This document shows positions 29,382 through 36,527 of a stretch of DNA of 64,000 nucleotides, piece by piece (the stretch's first letter is position 1; every line of letters begins with the position of its first letter). Origin of the DNA: Rhodopseudomonas palustris (GTDB lineage: Bacteria > Pseudomonadota > Alphaproteobacteria > Rhizobiales > Xanthobacteraceae); assembly GCF_003031265.1 (NCBI RefSeq), contig NZ_CP019966.1, positions 4,092,001-4,156,000 on the forward strand. The letters are read 5' to 3'. The position numbers and the translations under genes were made by a program. A model generated the notes under the pieces. That model did no database searches, was not told the DNA's origin, and was given only the letters and a program-made list of their open reading frames with translations.

Positions 29382-30125
29382 TCAGATCTCGGCGACGAGA
29401 CCGCCGCGACCGAGCACGGCGTCCTGCACGAAGTTCCGACAGCCGCGCAAGGACCGCAGCGCGCGGTTGAAGTCGATGCCGGTCGACACCAGCGAGCGGA
29501 TCGAGGTCGGGTGACGGGCGATGCCGCGCAGCACCTTGCGCAGATCGATCTCGCCGTTCGGCTTGATCGCGGTGGAGACGACCTGCGGCAGGCTGCGGCC
29601 CGCCGGGTCACTGATCACCCGCAGCGCCGCGAACGGCAGGTTGGCCGCAGCGGCGAAATCGGCGGCGATGTGGCTTTCCATATCGACCGCCGCCGCACCG
29701 GTCTCCGAGCGCAGCGCCGCCTTGGCGGTGCGCGCTGCGATCACCTGCTCGGCTCCGACCAAACCGCCGCGCACGACGCGCTGACGGCCGAGCCCGGCGC
29801 TCCGCAATAATTCGTCGGTCAGTGCAACTTCCGAGGCCCAGCGGCGTTCACCCGCCACAACTTCGGTGGCGATGACGATGTCACCTGCCTCGAGAGCGGG
29901 ATCCAGTCCCCCGGCGACGCCGAAGCTGATCACGCCGCGGATCGACGATGCGTCGAAATCGGCCATGATCGCGCGTAATTGCTTCGGATCGCTGCTGCTG
30001 CAGATAACGGTGAGGCCCGGCCCCGCCGCGATACGTGCTTCCTGAATCAGGCCCGTCACAATCAGTACCGGCCGCGGATCTTGGCGATGCGCCGCGGCCT
30101 GGTCGTCCACTGCCCCCAGAATCAC
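29382..30125 (-). CDS. hpnG: Adenosylhopane nucleosidase/phosphorylase HpnG
   Basis: 247 residues. Nucleoside phosphorylase fold: GVISFGVAGGLDPAL, AAVDMESHIAADFA and LRVISDPA. The Met-Glu pair in DMES binds the ribose as in other family members. HpnG removes adenine from adenosylhopane on the way to bacteriohopanetetrol. The start is GTG at 30125-30123, overlapping the shc stop as GTGA, so it is translationally coupled. The reading frame stays open about 50 codons into shc, but that part is only the shadow of shc. Last gene of the hpnCDEFG operon. Confidence 0.9.
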   Translation of the reverse strand: MILGAVDDQAAAHRQDPRPVLIVTGLIQEARIAAGPGLTVICSSSDPKQLRAIMADFDASSIRGVISFGVAGGLDPALEAGDIVIATEVVAGERRWASEVALTDELLRSAGLGRQRVVRGGLVGAEQVIAARTAKAALRSETGAAAVDMESHIAADFAAAANLPFAALRVISDPAGRSLPQVVSTAIKPNGEIDLRKVLRGIARHPTSIRSLVSTGIDFNRALRSLRGCRNFVQDAVLGRGGLVAEI

Positions 30126-32083
30126 ATTCCGACCCCTACCAACTTGCTGTTCGTGGCCTGCAAGTTCCGGTACCGCGCCAGCGCCCAGAGCGGGAAGAAC
30201 TTCGAATAGCCATGATACCGCAGATAAAACACCCGCGGGAAGCCTGTCGCCGTGTAACGCTGCTCGTCCCACAGTCCTTTTTCGGTCTGTGTGCTTTTCA
30301 GGTACTCGATGCCCCGTGCCACGGCGGGATGATCGACCTCACCCGCAGCCATCAGGGCAAGCAAGGCCCATGCCGTCTGTGAGGCGGTCGAGGGGGCACT
30401 TTCGTAGCCGCGGTAATCCAGTCGGTAGCTGACAGCGTCCTCGCCCCATCCGCCGTCGCGATTCTGCACCGACTCCAGCCACGCGACCGCCTTGCGGATC
30501 ATTGGATCGGCATGCGGGACGCCGGCGGCGTTGAGGGCGCACAGCACCGACCAAGTGCCGTAGATGTAATTCATGCCCCAGCGGCCGTACCAGGAGCCCT
30601 CGGCAAGCTGGGTGTCGCGCAGATAGCCGACCGCACGTGCCAGCGCCGGGCTGCTGTCGATCGTCTCGCCGAGCTGGGCCAGCATCGAGACGCAGCGCGC
30701 GGTGACGTCCTCGGTCGGCGGATCGAGCATCGCGCCGTGGTCCGAGAACGGGATATTGTTCAAATAGTACTCAGTGTTGTTGATGTCGAAGGCACCCCAG
30801 CCGCCGTCATCGCTCTGCATCCCCTCGATCCACTCGCGGGCGCGGGCGATCGCGGCGTCATAGGCAGGATTGGGCTGGTCCTTGCGGGCGCGGTCGAGCG
30901 CCATCACCACCACGGCGGTGTCGTCGAGGTCCGGATAGTGGGCGTTGTTGTACTGGAACGCCCAGCCGCCGGGGCGGACGTTCGGGGCCTTCACGGCCCA
31001 GTCGCCCTTGACGTCGAGCACCTGGCGCGGGAGCAGCCAGTCGAGCGCCGGCCGCACCGATTTGGCGCCCTCGTGGCCGTCGGCCTCGAGCACCGCGTGG
31101 CTGGCGAGCGCCGTATCCCACACCGGCGACACGCAGGGCTGGCAATAGGCTTCGTCGCCGCGATCGACCAGCAGCAGATCGATGCCGCGGCGCTGGCTGG
31201 CGCGCGGCGGATAGTCCTCGGGATAGCCGAGCGCCTCGTACATCATCACGGCGTTGGCCATCGGCGGGAAGATCGCGCCGATGCCGTCCTCGCCGTTGAG
31301 CCGCTCCTCGATGAAGGCCAGCGCCTTGTCGATCGCCCGCTTGCGGATGCCCTTCGGCATCACCGGCTCGATCGCGCGCAGCACGGCGTCGATCGATCCG
31401 AACAGCTTGAACAGCGCCCAGTTCTGATGCGGTGCCTTGGCCGGCATGCCGATCGTCTTCGGGTCCTGCAGGAACAGCTCGTCGATGCCGACGCCCTTGG
31501 GGTTCTTGGCGCGCGGCTTCAGCGCGCACAGCACGAGCAGCGGCACCATCGTGGTGCGCGCCCAATACGAGACCTTGGTCAGCGTGAACGGCGACCAGCT
31601 CGGCAGCAGCATGATCTCGACCGGCAGCACGGGAACCGCGCGCCAGGTGGTCACGCCGTACAGCGACAGCAGGAACCGGGTGAAGACGTTGGAATGGATC
31701 GCGCCGCCCCGCGAGCGGATCGCCTCGCGCGCCCGCACCATGTGCGGGGCATCGATGCTGTCGCCGATCATCTTCAGCGCGAAGTACCCCTTCACGCTGG
31801 CGCTCATGTCGAAGTCGCCATCGTGGACCAGCGGCCAGCCGCCATGGGCGCCCTGGATGCGGCGCAGATACACCGCGATCTTGGCTTCGAGCGCGGCATC
31901 GACCGGCTCGCCGAGGTAGTGCCGCAGCAGCACGTATTCGGCAGGAATGGTGCAATCGGCCTCGAGTTCGAACACCCAATGGCCGTCATCGCGACGATAG
32001 TTCAGCAGCGCGCTACGCGCCGCATCGATCGAAGCTTCGAGCGCGTTGCGCCCGACACCAGTCGTGTAGCTGCCGGAATCCAT
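30122..32083 (-). CDS. shc: Squalene-hopene cyclase
   Basis: 653 residues (also called hpnF). It converts squalene to hopene and hopanol. The protonating DxDD motif is Asp385-Leu-Asp387-Asp388 in YPDLDDTAVVV. Several QW repeats are visible (for example GSWYGRWG, NRDGGWGE and TQTEKGLWDEQ). Monotopic membrane enzyme. The ATG at 32083 lies 33 bp after the hpnE stop, and the stop overlaps hpnG. From memory this is RPA3740 in CGA009. Confidence 0.96.
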   Translation of the reverse strand: MDSGSYTTGVGRNALEASIDAARSALLNYRRDDGHWVFELEADCTIPAEYVLLRHYLGEPVDAALEAKIAVYLRRIQGAHGGWPLVHDGDFDMSASVKGYFALKMIGDSIDAPHMVRAREAIRSRGGAIHSNVFTRFLLSLYGVTTWRAVPVLPVEIMLLPSWSPFTLTKVSYWARTTMVPLLVLCALKPRAKNPKGVGIDELFLQDPKTIGMPAKAPHQNWALFKLFGSIDAVLRAIEPVMPKGIRKRAIDKALAFIEERLNGEDGIGAIFPPMANAVMMYEALGYPEDYPPRASQRRGIDLLLVDRGDEAYCQPCVSPVWDTALASHAVLEADGHEGAKSVRPALDWLLPRQVLDVKGDWAVKAPNVRPGGWAFQYNNAHYPDLDDTAVVVMALDRARKDQPNPAYDAAIARAREWIEGMQSDDGGWGAFDINNTEYYLNNIPFSDHGAMLDPPTEDVTARCVSMLAQLGETIDSSPALARAVGYLRDTQLAEGSWYGRWGMNYIYGTWSVLCALNAAGVPHADPMIRKAVAWLESVQNRDGGWGEDAVSYRLDYRGYESAPSTASQTAWALLALMAAGEVDHPAVARGIEYLKSTQTEKGLWDEQRYTATGFPRVFYLRYHGYSKFFPLWALARYRNLQATNSKLVGVGM

Positions 32084-32116
32084 TTTATCTGCTGAGTCTC
32101 CGTGTTGAGGGCCGGA

Positions 32117-33373
32117 TCAGGTGCGCCCGGCGGCCAATACCAGGTCCGCGGCACGGTTGCCGGACCGGACCGATCCTTCGATGGTCGCCGGTAACCCCGT
32201 ATCAGTCCAATCGCCTGCGAGATATAGGTTTCTCCACTGGGTGACCGGCCCGGGGCGCAGGGCGTTCTGCGCCGGTGTAGCCGCGAACGTCGCGCGGCGC
32301 TCGCGGACAATTTGCCACGGCGGCAGATTGGCCGAGATCCCGGCGATCTTGCAGATTTCGCCCCAAACTTCGGCCGCCAGCTGCTCGCGCGGCGCATCGA
32401 CCAGCCGGTCGCCGTTGCTGATGGTGACCGACAGCCGGTTCGGGAACGCGAACAGCCACTCCACCACCCCGCCGATCACCCCGGTCAGGGCCGGCATGCC
32501 GGGCGGCGGCGCATAGTTGAAATGCGCATTCACGATGGCGCGGTATTCCTGCGGCGTCTTCAGGCCGGGCAGCAACGAGGCGGCCGGACGCGGCGGCACC
32601 GCCAGCACCACCACATCGTCCGGGCCGAGGGTGACGACATCCTCGCCGCCGAACTGCAGCGCGCCGACCCGGTCGCCCGACATCGTCAGCGCCCGCAGCT
32701 CATGGCCGAACCGCACCCCGGGGCCGGTGGCGGCGAGTTGCGCAACCGCCGGCTCGACCAGCACCGCCGACAGGCCGTCGCGGGCGATCAACGGCCGGCA
32801 GGCCTTGCCGCCGGCCAGCAGCGTCTCGCGCACCACCGCGCCGGCGAGACCCGCCGAGCCTTCCGGCGGATCGACGTTGAGCGCGGCGAGCAGCAGCGGC
32901 GCCACCAGGCGATCGTACAGCGGGCCCGAGCAGTTGATGGTATCGCCGATCAGCTTGGTGGTCGGCGCCCACAATAGCGGCATCAGGCCGAGGTAATCGC
33001 CGATCGAGGTGTCCGGCACGCGACTCTTGGCATCGAACAGCCACAGCGGCAGCTTGCCGCTGCCGAGCTTCAGCCGCCAGCGCGCATTGGCCGGCAGATC
33101 GATGAAGTCGAACTCGGCACTCGCGGGACCAACAAGGCCGGCCTCGGTGCCGATCGTGCGCGCGTAGTCGCAGGCGGCCTGATTGCCGGACAGCAGCAGG
33201 TGATTGCCGTTGTCGATGACGAGCCCGGTCTGGGCATCGAAATACGAGCGGCAGCGGCCGCCGGCCTGCTGCATCGCTTCGTGAACCTGGACGGTGAGAC
33301 CGGCGCGGGCGAGCCGGATCGCGGCCGCAAGGCCGGAAATTCCCGCACCAATGACGTGAACTGTTTTCGACAT
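32117..33373 (-). CDS. hpnE: Hydroxysqualene dehydroxylase HpnE
   Basis: 418 residues, FAD-dependent amine oxidase/desaturase family. The N-terminal dinucleotide fold is VHVIGAGISGLAAAIRLARAG, and the C-terminal FAD contact is LYLAGDWTDTGLPATIEGSVRSG (read in two parts: LYLAGDWTDTG, IEGSVRSG). HpnE reduces hydroxysqualene to squalene. The ATG at 33373-33371 overlaps the hpnD stop as TGATG; a GTG one codon upstream is an alternative. Confidence 0.92.
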   Translation of the reverse strand: MSKTVHVIGAGISGLAAAIRLARAGLTVQVHEAMQQAGGRCRSYFDAQTGLVIDNGNHLLLSGNQAACDYARTIGTEAGLVGPASAEFDFIDLPANARWRLKLGSGKLPLWLFDAKSRVPDTSIGDYLGLMPLLWAPTTKLIGDTINCSGPLYDRLVAPLLLAALNVDPPEGSAGLAGAVVRETLLAGGKACRPLIARDGLSAVLVEPAVAQLAATGPGVRFGHELRALTMSGDRVGALQFGGEDVVTLGPDDVVVLAVPPRPAASLLPGLKTPQEYRAIVNAHFNYAPPPGMPALTGVIGGVVEWLFAFPNRLSVTISNGDRLVDAPREQLAAEVWGEICKIAGISANLPPWQIVRERRATFAATPAQNALRPGPVTQWRNLYLAGDWTDTGLPATIEGSVRSGNRAADLVLAAGRT

Positions 33374-34212
33374 CACACGATCGCGTATTGCAGCAGGATG
33401 GCGATCTTCGAAGCCTTGCCGAGCTTCACCGGGGCGCGCGGCGCTGCGAAACCGCGCGCGATCAAAAGCTGCAAGATCGAGTAGTAGTACTTGCCCATGA
33501 TGCGGGGAGCCTTCACCACCCGGCGCGGATTGCGGTTCATCACCTTGTCGGCGGCGGCGAAATGCGCGAGCGCACGCTCGACCAGCGGCGCGCAGACGCT
33601 CGGCAGCGCCGGATGCGCCGCGACCACGCGCGGATCGGTGGCGGTGATACCAGCCTTGTGCAGCAGCTCGCTCGGCAGATACAGCCGGCCGATGCCGGCA
33701 TCCTCGTCGATGTCGCGCAGGATGTTGGTGAGCTGCAGCGCGCGGCCGAGATGATGCGACAGCTCGATGCCGTCGCTCTCCGGCAGACCGAAAATGCGCA
33801 CCGACAGCCGTCCCACCGCGCTGGCGACGCGATCGCAGTACAGATCGAGCGTGGCTTCATCGGGCGCGCGGATGTCGGCGTCGACATCCATTTCCATGCC
33901 GTCGATAATCGCTTCGAAATCCTCGCGCTTCAGCCCGAAGGTGCGCAGCGACTCCTGATAGTCGGCAAGCCGCGGCGGCGGTGCGCCGCGATACAGCGCC
34001 GCGATGTCGTCGCGCCATTGCTGCAGCTCGGCGACCCGCTGCTCGCGCGGCCGATCGGAATCAGCGATGTCGTCGACGAAGCGGCAGAAGCTGTAGACCT
34101 GGAACATCGCCTCGCGCTGCGGGCGCGGCAGGATGCGCATCGCGGCGTAGAACGAACTGCCGAGCGCGACGCCTTGATGCGCGGCCGGCTCTGGCGTGGC
34201 GTGAACGGTCAT
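33373..34212 (-). CDS. hpnD: Presqualene diphosphate synthase HpnD
   Basis: 279 residues, head-to-head prenyl synthase. The two Asp-rich motifs that bind the Mg-diphosphates are FVDDIADSD and NILRDIDED, with YCDRVASAVG between them. It joins two farnesyl diphosphates to presqualene diphosphate. The ATG at 34212 overlaps the hpnC stop (ATGA). The frame is open upstream only because hpnC is read in another frame there. Confidence 0.93.
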   Translation of the reverse strand: MTVHATPEPAAHQGVALGSSFYAAMRILPRPQREAMFQVYSFCRFVDDIADSDRPREQRVAELQQWRDDIAALYRGAPPPRLADYQESLRTFGLKREDFEAIIDGMEMDVDADIRAPDEATLDLYCDRVASAVGRLSVRIFGLPESDGIELSHHLGRALQLTNILRDIDEDAGIGRLYLPSELLHKAGITATDPRVVAAHPALPSVCAPLVERALAHFAAADKVMNRNPRRVVKAPRIMGKYYYSILQLLIARGFAAPRAPVKLGKASKIAILLQYAIV

Positions 34213-35087
34213 GCGCGCGGCGCCGGATGCGACACCGGCCCCTTTCCGAAGCTGCGACGGACGATCTCCGAGCTCATCGCGCCGAAGCTGGCGATGACGA
34301 ATTCGATCGGCTTCAGATGCACACGCTCGCTGAGCGGATCGCGGGTCTGCAGCATGCGCACGATACGATCGGCATAGGCCTGGATCACCGAGACTTCGAG
34401 ACCGAGCCGATAATCCTTGATCTCGGCGGCGAGCGGCCGGCCATCTCCGAGCAGCGATGCGGTGCGCACCGCGAGACCCTGCAGGCACTTCAGCAGCGCG
34501 GGCGACGACTTCTGCAGGCCGAGGTCTTCGACCTTGGCGCCGGCGGCATCGAGCACGTCGCGCGGGAGATACACGCGATTGAGGGTGCGATAGTCCTTGC
34601 CGCAGTCCTGCAGGTGATTGTTGATCTGAAGCCCCGCGCACAGCGCATCGGACGCCTGCCACGTCGTGGTGCTTTCACCGTGGACGTCGAGCATGAAGCG
34701 GCCGACCGGCATCGCCGAGTAGCGGCAGTAATGGATGACCTCGTCCCAATCCTCGTAGCGCAGCTTGGTGACGTCCATCCGGAATGCGGTCAGCAGATCG
34801 AGGGCGTGGCGCGGCGGCATGCCGCGTTCAGCCAGCGCCCGGCGCAGATGCACCGCCTCGGGCTGGGTCTCCCCGCGGCCGAGCAGCTCGGCTTCGAGCA
34901 GATCGAGATATTCGAGCTTGGTCTCGGCATCGAGCATCTCGTGATCGGCGATGTCGTCCGCGGTCCGGACGAAATTATAGAACGCCAGAATCAGGTCGCG
35001 GTGCCGCGGATGGATGATCCACGACGCGACCGGGAAATTCTCGTCCCGGTGGGTCTTGCCCGATCGAAGCTCGCTCGCAGACGTCAT
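34209..35087 (-). CDS. hpnC: Hydroxysqualene synthase HpnC
   Basis: 292 residues, paralogue of HpnD. The first Asp motif is TADDIADHE and the second is the degenerate NHLQDCGKD, typical of HpnC. It turns presqualene diphosphate into hydroxysqualene. The ATG at 35087 is used; a GTG two codons upstream (35093) is possible, and neither has a strong ribosome site. First gene of the overlapping hpnCDEFG operon. Confidence 0.92.
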   Translation of the reverse strand: MTSASELRSGKTHRDENFPVASWIIHPRHRDLILAFYNFVRTADDIADHEMLDAETKLEYLDLLEAELLGRGETQPEAVHLRRALAERGMPPRHALDLLTAFRMDVTKLRYEDWDEVIHYCRYSAMPVGRFMLDVHGESTTTWQASDALCAGLQINNHLQDCGKDYRTLNRVYLPRDVLDAAGAKVEDLGLQKSSPALLKCLQGLAVRTASLLGDGRPLAAEIKDYRLGLEVSVIQAYADRIVRMLQTRDPLSERVHLKPIEFVIASFGAMSSEIVRRSFGKGPVSHPAPRA

Positions 35088-35118
35088 CGGCACTGGCTAA
35101 ACACTTGGTTTGAACACG

Positions 35119-35165
35119 AAAAAAAGCGAACGGCCGCACCCGGCCGGGCCGGGCGCACCGTTCGC
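35119..35165 (-). terminator. Terminator-like hairpin just before hpnC
   Basis: On the minus strand GCGAACGG (35165-35158) pairs with CCGTTCGC (35133-35126) around a GC-rich, self-complementary loop, followed by seven T. It could end the upstream cysteine-rich gene. It also lies exactly at the predicted 5' end of the hpnC mRNA, so it may act as a leader attenuator. Confidence 0.65.
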
Positions 35166-35170
35166 GACGC

Positions 35171-35199
35171 CATATAAGGGAAATCGCCGGCTAAACCAA
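35171..35199 (-). promoter_or_regulatory. Candidate sigma-70 promoter for hpnCDEFG
   Basis: On the minus strand TTGGTT (35199-35194), a 17-bp spacer and TATATG (35176-35171). The predicted start is near 35164, at the first bases of the terminator-like hairpin and about 77 nt before the hpnC ATG. Four of six bases fit at -10, so this is a moderate match. Confidence 0.4.
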
Positions 35200-35299
35200 C
35201 GATCTTGACGGACGATGTCCGGGCCGCAGTTTCGCCCGGATCGCCGCCGCGGCCGCCAAACCGGACCGAAACAGGCCCGGCGGATGCCGACTCACCGCC

Positions 35300-35539
35300 T
35301 CACTGGCCGTGGCTGACCAACACCTGGTTGCAGGCTTTGCTGATCTTCTCGCGATTCTGCTGCAGGCAGGACAGGATCACCAGATCGCTCTGCTCCATCA
35401 CGGAGCGGCAGAAACGCGACACGTCCCGCGAGCAGGCCTTCTGCTCGGCTTCGGTGCCGCTGCGCTGCTGTTGCTGGGCATTGGCGCCGGAGGACATCGA
35501 AACGAGCAGCAACGCGAGCGCAACCAAGGTCTTTTGCAT
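35300..35539 (-). CDS. Small secreted cysteine-rich-repeat protein
   Basis: 79 residues. Signal peptide 1-22 (MQKTLVALALLLVSMSSGANAQ). The mature part has the Cys-rich repeat spacing ACSRDVSRFC ... ILSCLQQNREKISKACNQVL, like the small periplasmic relatives of the Golgi-protein-1 (Cys_rich_FGFR) repeat common in Bradyrhizobiaceae. Four Cys could form two disulphides. The start is the ATG at 35539 with GGAAG upstream. No function is known. It lies upstream of hpnC on the same strand. Confidence 0.75.
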   Translation of the reverse strand: MQKTLVALALLLVSMSSGANAQQQQRSGTEAEQKACSRDVSRFCRSVMEQSDLVILSCLQQNREKISKACNQVLVSHGQ

Positions 35540-35929
35540 TGTCTTCCTTCGATATGTGGCTGGGGGTCGAAACCCGTTCTCGATCACATCTACGGCGCCG
35601 CTTGGAAGGGGTCGCGGTGCACACGATCGGCACAACGGTATGATGCGTCGATCAAGGTGACAAATACGGCCAAATTAGTGCCGACGCACGCGCCTTCGCG
35701 GACGGGTGGCGGAAAGCCGCGGAATACCTGTCGCTTTTTCACGAAACGTTGCCGATTTGATGCAAATATTATAGTTCCGCGAGCAGCGCGGACGGAACAA
35801 TACGCGCCGTGCGCCCTGGCGTGCATGCGCAGCGTTACTATGTGATTTGAACCTGCCGCGAGGCGAACACACTAACCAGCGACGTGACGCCACCGTCGTC
35901 ACCCCAGCGATCTCCCAAGGATGGCCAGA
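35540..35929. other. 390-bp spacer without a recognised gene
   Basis: Divergent region between two small secreted-protein genes. It is locally AT-richer (35690-35790, including ATGCAAATATTATAG) than the surrounding DNA, which fits promoters in both directions. GGAAC occurs on both strands near 35773-35794, but no CGTT follows at EcfG spacing. No RNA gene or repeat was recognised. Confidence 0.4.
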
Positions 35930-36433
35930 ATGAGCCTGCTTCGTTCCACCACTTCCTCCATCCATGCGTTGAAGGCGGCCGGGATCGGCGCCGCGATGCT
36001 GTTCTCGGCATCGGCAGCGCTGGCAGATTCCGGACCGTTCGCCGGGTTCGAAGGAGCATGGTCGGGGACTGGGACGGTGTCGCTATCCGACGGCTCGAAG
36101 GAGCGCATCCGCTGCAAGGCCAATTATCGCGGCAGCGGCGGCGGCAATCAGCTGGCTCTGACGTTGCGCTGCGCCAGCGACAGCTACAAGTTCGACCTTT
36201 CCGCCGACGCCGCCACCAACGGCGACCGCATCTCCGGCAACTGGAGCGAGACCAGCCGCAACGTCAACGGCAGCCTGCAGGGCAAGGCCGGCGGCGGCCG
36301 GATCGAAGTGTTCGTGGAAGCCGCCGGGTTCGCCGCCAGCCTGTCGCTGACGACCCACGGCAACAAGCAGTCGGTGGCGATCAGCTCGAAGGGCGAGATC
36401 CGCGGCGTCAACATTTCGATGACCCGCGGCTGA
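35930..36433 (+). CDS. Secreted protein of unknown function
   Basis: 167 residues from the ATG at 35930 (AAGG nine bases upstream; an ATG at 35921 is the alternative). Signal peptide about 1-30, ending SAALAD. The mature protein starts GPFAGFEGAWSGTGTVSL and has alternating beta-strand-like stretches (QLALTLRC, ISGNWSETSRN, GRIEVFVEA, LSLTTHGNKQSVAIS), suggesting a small periplasmic beta barrel or lipocalin-like fold. Two Cys are conserved-looking. I do not recognise a named family. Confidence 0.7.
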   Translation: MSLLRSTTSSIHALKAAGIGAAMLFSASAALADSGPFAGFEGAWSGTGTVSLSDGSKERIRCKANYRGSGGGNQLALTLRCASDSYKFDLSADAATNGDRISGNWSETSRNVNGSLQGKAGGGRIEVFVEAAGFAASLSLTTHGNKQSVAISSKGEIRGVNISMTRG

Positions 36434-36460
36434 TCACCGCCTTCTTCGGCTCCATCAACA

Positions 36461-36496
36461 AAAAGCCCTCCGGATCAGCCGATCCGGAGGGCTTTT
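36461..36496. terminator. Bidirectional terminator between secreted protein and MMPL exporter
   Basis: Perfect 16-bp arms (AAAAGCCCTCCGGATC and GATCCGGAGGGCTTTT) with an AGCC loop, and A/T runs on both sides. It serves the two convergent genes. Confidence 0.92.
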
Positions 36497-36527
36497 ACTT
36501 TTCGACAAGCCGACCGTTTGTCGTGCG

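Noticed and set aside
35760..35860. EcfG promoters for the two small secreted-protein genes
   Set aside because: GGAAC occurs on both strands, but the nearest CGTT is 34 bases away on the plus strand and absent on the minus.
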